Positions 35,065 to 38,944 of a stretch of DNA of 38,944 bases are shown here, piece after piece; the stretch's first letter is position 1, and each line of letters begins with the position of its first letter. Position numbers and translations under genes: made by a program. The stretch covers positions 1-38,944 of the forward strand of contig DIOT01000025.1 in the NCBI GenBank assembly GCA_002426195.1, written 5' to 3'. Source of the DNA: Bacteroidales bacterium UBA5507 (GTDB lineage: Bacteria > Bacteroidota > Bacteroidia > Bacteroidales > Lentimicrobiaceae). The notes under the pieces are model-generated. The model saw nothing but the letters and a program-made list of their open reading frames with translations. It did not search any database and had not been told where the DNA came from.

Positions 35065-37392
35065 ATGCAACTTTTTAAAAGAATATTCATTACAATCGCC
35101 ATACTCTTTACAACCTTTTCAGTATTAAAAGCACAGGATGGCACAATCAGAGGATTTGTTTATGAAAAGGAAACCGGCGAACCGGTAATTTTTACAAATG
35201 TTTATCTTTTCAGAACTACACACGGAGCGGCGACTGATGTAAACGGTTACTTTACAATTTCGCGTATTCCTCCAGGTGAATACACTCTGATGGTTTCATA
35301 TATGGGTTACGACACCTTGCGTGAACAGGTAACAGTCAAAAACAATCAGGTAATTACTAAGAAGCTTTTTCTGAACAAGGGTGCTTATAATCTTGATGAA
35401 GTGCAGATTACAGCTGAGCAGGCTGAAGCTAAAACCGACACACGTACATCTGTCATCAAGATCACTCCAAAACAAATAAGCAGGATACCTACCATCGGTG
35501 GTCAGCCCGACCTTGCACAATACCTCCAGGTATTACCGGGTGTAGTCTTCACCGGTGACCAGGGTGGCCAGCTGTATATTCGTGGTGGTGCACCTATTCA
35601 AAACAAAGTAATACTCGACGGGATGGTGGTTTACAATCCATTCCACTCAATTGGATTGTTCTCAGTTTTTGATACCGACATATTGCGTAATGCCGATATT
35701 TTTACCGGAGGCTTTAATGCAGAATACGGTGGAAGAATTTCATCAGTGATGGACCTTACAACAAGGGACGGTAACAAGAAACGTATTGCCGGAAAGGGTG
35801 GTTTAAGCACTTTTGGTGCTAAACTGATGCTCGAAGGCCCTATTGTTAAGCAAAAAGAAGATTCCGACGGAAGTGTTTCATTCATACTCACTGCCAAAAA
35901 CTCATATCTGAAAGAAAGTTCGGAAATATTCTATAATTATATTGATACAGCAGGATTGCCATTCAACTACACCGACGTATACGGTAAAGTTTCCATTAAT
36001 GCAGGAAACGGTTCCAAAATCAATCTTTACGGGTTCAACTTCAACGATAAGGTTGATTATACAAACCTTGCCAACTACAATTGGAAATCATCAGGTGCAG
36101 GTGCAAACTTCGTAGTTATTCCCGGCAATAATCCGGTCCTTCTAGAAGGTAATTTCGCATACTCCACTTATAAAATAGGCATGGAGGAAGATGCACAGCC
36201 TTCACGCTCAAGCGTAATCAACGGATTCAACCTTGGCCTCGGGTTCACATATTTCCTTGGCAAGAATGAAATTAAATATGGTCTTGAAATGCTCGGATTT
36301 AAAACCGAGTTTGAATATTTCAACTCGCTTGGTATAAGATACAATCAAACTGAAAATACCACAGAGATTGCAGGATTTGTTAAATACAAAATGACAAAAG
36401 GCAAGCTCCTTTTTGAACCGGGATTCAGAGTACAGTATTATGCATCATTAGCCAATTTCTCTCCGGAGCCCAGGTTAGCTGCCAAATATAACATAACCGA
36501 CAAGTTCAGAGTGAAAATGGCTGCAGGTCTTTATTCACAAAACCTGTTGAGTGCCAATTCCGACAGAGATGTGGTCAATCTGTTCTATGGATTTTTATCA
36601 GGCCCTGATAATTTGCAGGAACAATACAAGGGAAAGGATGTAAAGCATAAACTTCAGAAATCAGAACATATAGTTGTTGGGTTTGAAATTGATCCATTCC
36701 CGTTTGCAACTATAAACATTGAAGGATACTACAAAAACTTCTCACAGCTGACCAACATCAACAGAAATAAGATATTTATTGATGCCGATCCATACACTAA
36801 TAAAACAAGTCCAAACTATGTTCCCGATTACTTCCGTAAAGATTTTATTATTGAAGACGGGAATGCCAATGGTATTGACCTTGCTTTAAAATACGACAGG
36901 AAGAAAATATACTTATGGGCAGTTTACTCTCTGGCATATGTAAATCGTTCTGACGAAGTGGATGATTATGTTCCTCATTACGACCGCAGGCATAATGTAA
37001 ACCTCGTAACCTCATATCGTTTTGGTCAGGAACTTAGCTGGGAAGCCAATTTAAGGTGGAACTTCGGTTCAGGATTCCCCTTTACACAAAACCAGGGATT
37101 TTATGAGAAGCTACCTTTCGGTGATGGAGTCTATACTGATTACTTAACTGAAAATGGTACAATAGGAATTGTATATGGTGAACTAAACGGCGAAAGATTA
37201 TCATACTACCATCGTCTCGACTTAAGCCTTATGAAGAGGATAAGAATGGGAGAAAATGGCTTACTTGAGATCAACGCCAGTGTTACTAACCTCTACGACA
37301 GAGATAATATCTTCTATATTAATCGTTTGACTAACGAGAGAATTTATCAGCTCCCAATAATGCCAAGTCTTGGAATTACATTCGCATTCTAA
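35065..37392 (+). CDS. TonB-dependent receptor with carboxypeptidase-like N-terminal domain
   Basis: The 775-residue protein has a signal peptide (cleavage near LKA|QDG, residue 23) and a carboxypeptidase-regulatory-like domain (about 25-105, IRGFVYEKETGEPVIFTNVY, with NGYFTISRIPPGEYTL). The plug is at about 125-240 (IPTIGGQPDLAQYLQVLPGV, LYIRGGAPIQNKVILDGMVV, FNAEYGGRISSVMDL), and the barrel ends in Phe (LGITFAF). It is an outer-membrane active transporter energised by TonB. No lipoprotein partner gene is adjacent, unlike the receptor at 6806. Substrate unknown. Confidence 0.92.
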   Translation: MQLFKRIFITIAILFTTFSVLKAQDGTIRGFVYEKETGEPVIFTNVYLFRTTHGAATDVNGYFTISRIPPGEYTLMVSYMGYDTLREQVTVKNNQVITKKLFLNKGAYNLDEVQITAEQAEAKTDTRTSVIKITPKQISRIPTIGGQPDLAQYLQVLPGVVFTGDQGGQLYIRGGAPIQNKVILDGMVVYNPFHSIGLFSVFDTDILRNADIFTGGFNAEYGGRISSVMDLTTRDGNKKRIAGKGGLSTFGAKLMLEGPIVKQKEDSDGSVSFILTAKNSYLKESSEIFYNYIDTAGLPFNYTDVYGKVSINAGNGSKINLYGFNFNDKVDYTNLANYNWKSSGAGANFVVIPGNNPVLLEGNFAYSTYKIGMEEDAQPSRSSVINGFNLGLGFTYFLGKNEIKYGLEMLGFKTEFEYFNSLGIRYNQTENTTEIAGFVKYKMTKGKLLFEPGFRVQYYASLANFSPEPRLAAKYNITDKFRVKMAAGLYSQNLLSANSDRDVVNLFYGFLSGPDNLQEQYKGKDVKHKLQKSEHIVVGFEIDPFPFATINIEGYYKNFSQLTNINRNKIFIDADPYTNKTSPNYVPDYFRKDFIIEDGNANGIDLALKYDRKKIYLWAVYSLAYVNRSDEVDDYVPHYDRRHNVNLVTSYRFGQELSWEANLRWNFGSGFPFTQNQGFYEKLPFGDGVYTDYLTENGTIGIVYGELNGERLSYYHRLDLSLMKRIRMGENGLLEINASVTNLYDRDNIFYINRLTNERIYQLPIMPSLGITFAF

Positions 37393-37398
37393 CTGAGA

Positions 37399-37854
37399 TT
37401 ATAGGGATCTGCTTTTTGAGTCAAGTATTATTGTAACCGGGCCATCGTTTACTAATTGAATGCTCATATGAGCACCAAACCAGCCTGTTGCAGTCTTTAA
37501 GCCAGATAATTTGCTGATGTATTCAACAAATCCTTCATAAAGGAGGATAGCGATATCAGGCTTCGCAGCCCTGATGTACGAAGGACGGTTTCCTTTCTTT
37601 GTATCGGCATGGAGAGTGAATTGGCTAACTATCAATAACTCACCCTTTATATCGGTTACCGACAGATTCATCACACCGTTTTCATCATCAAAAATTCTTA
37701 ACCGGGTTATCTTTCCGGCAAGATATTCAATATCATCCAGATTGTCGGCGTCTTCTACACCCAGAAGTATAAGTAGTCCGTTATTAATTGAGCTAACATC
37801 ACCTGTTTCATTTGAAACGGTAGCTCCGGTCACTCTTTGTATTACAGCTCTCAT
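37399..37854 (-). CDS. dtd: D-aminoacyl-tRNA deacylase
   Basis: The 151-residue protein is a full-length DTD, which removes D-amino acids (and glycine from tRNA-Ala) in trans. It begins MRAVIQRVTGATVS and has the two active-site motifs, VSQFTLHADTKKGNRPS and NDGPVTIILDS, the latter being the Gly-cisPro loop. It lies 12 bases after rsgA on the same strand and converges with the TonB receptor, 6 bases between stops. Confidence 0.97.
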   Translation of the reverse strand: MRAVIQRVTGATVSNETGDVSSINNGLLILLGVEDADNLDDIEYLAGKITRLRIFDDENGVMNLSVTDIKGELLIVSQFTLHADTKKGNRPSYIRAAKPDIAILLYEGFVEYISKLSGLKTATGWFGAHMSIQLVNDGPVTIILDSKSRSL

Positions 37855-37866
37855 ATTAAATTATGC

Positions 37867-38808
37867 TCAGTCCCAGTCAGTTTCTTCAAAATACTCGTCA
37901 TTGGCTATACTAATATAATTCCTGTAGCGGCTTTCATCAATCAGTCCTTTGGATAAAGCCAATTTAACCGCACATCCCGGCTCGTGAATGTGCGTGCAGT
38001 TGTTAAACTGGCACTGGTGCATAAGATTCCTCATTTCAGGAAATCTCTCTGCTATTTCACTCTTGTCGAAATTTACCAGTCCGAATTCTTTTATACCGGG
38101 TGTATCAATAATATATCCGCCAAAATTAAGTGGAAGCATTTCGGCAAAAGTAGTAGTGTGTTTGCCCTTTTGGTGATACCCTGATATTTCCCCAACCTTT
38201 CTCATCAAACCGGGTTGCACAGCATTTATTAATGCTGTTTTGCCAACCCCTGAATGTCCGCTCAGCAATGACACCTTGTCCTTTAGAAGGTTTTTCACAT
38301 CTTCAATACCAATGTTTTGCAGCGCTGATGTTTTGTAGCATTTATAGCCCAACGATTCATACAAAGCAATCAGCCTGTTCAATCGGGTAATTTCTTCCCC
38401 GAAAATATTATCGATCTTATTGAATATCAAAGCTGCAGGTATATGGTAGGCTTCGGCAGTTACAAGAAATCTGTCGATAAATCCGGTTGATGTCCTTGGG
38501 CTTGTCAGGGTAACCATAACAATTGCCTGGTCAATATTGGCAGCAATAATATGGGAATGCTTACTTAGCTTGGTTGCTTTTCTTATTATATAATTGTGCC
38601 GTGGCTCAATTTTATCGATCAATCCTACATCATCGCCATCCCTGATAATGAAACTGACATTGTCGCCCACGGCAAGCGGATTGGTAGATCTTATTCCCTG
38701 AATTCTGAAATTACCTTTTAAACGACATTCAACGATCTTACCTTCTTTTGTAAGTACGTTGCATGCACTGCCGGTTGAACGAATCACTACTCCGCTGCTT
38801 TCTGTCAT
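37867..38808 (-). CDS. rsgA: Small ribosomal subunit biogenesis GTPase RsgA
   Basis: The 313-residue protein is a circularly permuted GTPase that acts late in 30S assembly. An N-terminal OB fold (about 5-70) precedes the GTPase domain, with G4 NKID (130-133) before G1 GHSGVGKT (184-191) and G3 DTPG (235-238). Then comes a C-terminal zinc site of the form C-x4-C-x-H-x5-C (Cys266, Cys271, His273, Cys279). It is first in the rsgA-dtd pair and has a plausible promoter. Confidence 0.97.
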   Translation of the reverse strand: MTESSGVVIRSTGSACNVLTKEGKIVECRLKGNFRIQGIRSTNPLAVGDNVSFIIRDGDDVGLIDKIEPRHNYIIRKATKLSKHSHIIAANIDQAIVMVTLTSPRTSTGFIDRFLVTAEAYHIPAALIFNKIDNIFGEEITRLNRLIALYESLGYKCYKTSALQNIGIEDVKNLLKDKVSLLSGHSGVGKTALINAVQPGLMRKVGEISGYHQKGKHTTTFAEMLPLNFGGYIIDTPGIKEFGLVNFDKSEIAERFPEMRNLMHQCQFNNCTHIHEPGCAVKLALSKGLIDESRYRNYISIANDEYFEETDWD

Positions 38809-38831
38809 TAGTTTTTGTGAAAGTACTCTAG

Positions 38832-38861
38832 CAAAACAATTATTTAATAATATAGGTCAAA
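38832..38861 (-). promoter_or_regulatory. Possible promoter of rsgA
   Basis: On the minus strand, TTTG (38858-38861) and TTGTTTTG (38832-38839, one mismatch from TAnnTTTG) are 18 bases apart, 23 bases before the rsgA ATG. Confidence 0.35.
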
Positions 38862-38893
38862 CTATATCGCAAAATGCCATACAAACATACAAT

Positions 38894-38944
38894 TTAATTT
38901 AAGTCGGAGAGCTTAAAAACTTTGCCCGGCAGGCTTAGCACCAG
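38894..38944 (-). CDS. C-terminal end of an upstream gene, cut by window edge
   Basis: A minus-strand frame enters the window at 38944 and reads LVLSLPGKVFKLSDLN before TAA at 38894-38896. The composition looks like a real protein end, and the position fits an upstream neighbour of rsgA. Sixteen residues are too few to identify it. Confidence 0.35.
   Translation of the reverse strand: MVLSLPGKVFKLSDLN

Noticed and set aside
1..38944. CRISPR arrays, tRNA/rRNA genes, insertion sequences, prophage
   Set aside because: No regularly spaced repeats, transposase, integrase or tRNA-like folds were seen on either strand.

Overview
The window reads as chromosomal DNA of a member of the Bacteroidota, most like an anaerobic or facultative Bacteroidales-type organism. 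The clues are several predicted secreted proteins with C-terminal type IX secretion (T9SS) sorting domains, a gldF-gldG pair, TonB-dependent receptors with an N-terminal carboxypeptidase-like domain, a DUF4249 lipoprotein, TAnnTTTG-type -7 promoter boxes, a single-chain pyruvate:ferredoxin oxidoreductase and a eukaryotic-type citrate synthase. I see no rRNA, tRNA, CRISPR array, insertion sequence, phage gene or origin. Coding density is high, and only two gene-free stretches exceed 300 bases (4702-5334 and 15798-16310).

Layout. 1-10.7 kb is a cell-surface region: a secreted protein cut by the window edge, a large secreted subtilisin-like protease with a beta-helix and a T9SS tail, a small outer-membrane barrel gene broken by a one-base frameshift, a DUF4249 lipoprotein overlapping a TonB-dependent receptor, and a secreted leucine-rich-repeat/Ig-like protein. 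10.7-14.8 kb is housekeeping: a MerR-type regulator and an M23 envelope peptidase, divergent from alaS. 14.9-16.8 kb is a regulatory pair: a CarH/LitR-like cobalamin-domain MerR regulator and an ECF sigma factor, separated by a 513-base spacer with a strong terminator and a cluster of TGTCC/GGACA half-sites. A sensor histidine kinase converges on the sigma factor across a shared terminator.

17.8-21.7 kb carries a deoxynucleoside kinase and folK, divergent sppA, and a lipoprotein acid phosphatase. 21.8-26.6 kb has nifJ (pyruvate:ferredoxin oxidoreductase) divergent from a dihydroorotate-dehydrogenase-like gene. 26.7-31.3 kb is a probable operon gldF-gldG-DUF4340-UDP-GlcNAc 4-epimerase. 31.3-34.4 kb, on the minus strand, is icd, citrate synthase and yjbQ. 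34.5-38.9 kb has a DCC-family thiol oxidoreductase, a second TonB-dependent receptor, dtd, rsgA and the last codons of another gene.

How the parts fit. nifJ, citrate synthase and NADP-isocitrate dehydrogenase link pyruvate to acetyl-CoA and on to 2-oxoglutarate, the usual partial TCA branch for glutamate synthesis in anaerobes (inference). The two TonB receptors, the lipoprotein and the T9SS cargo form the outer-surface programme. The most unusual element is the CarH-like regulator plus ECF sigma factor with repeated operator-like sites: in the better-known cases such regulators control carotenoid or photolyase genes, and none are visible here.
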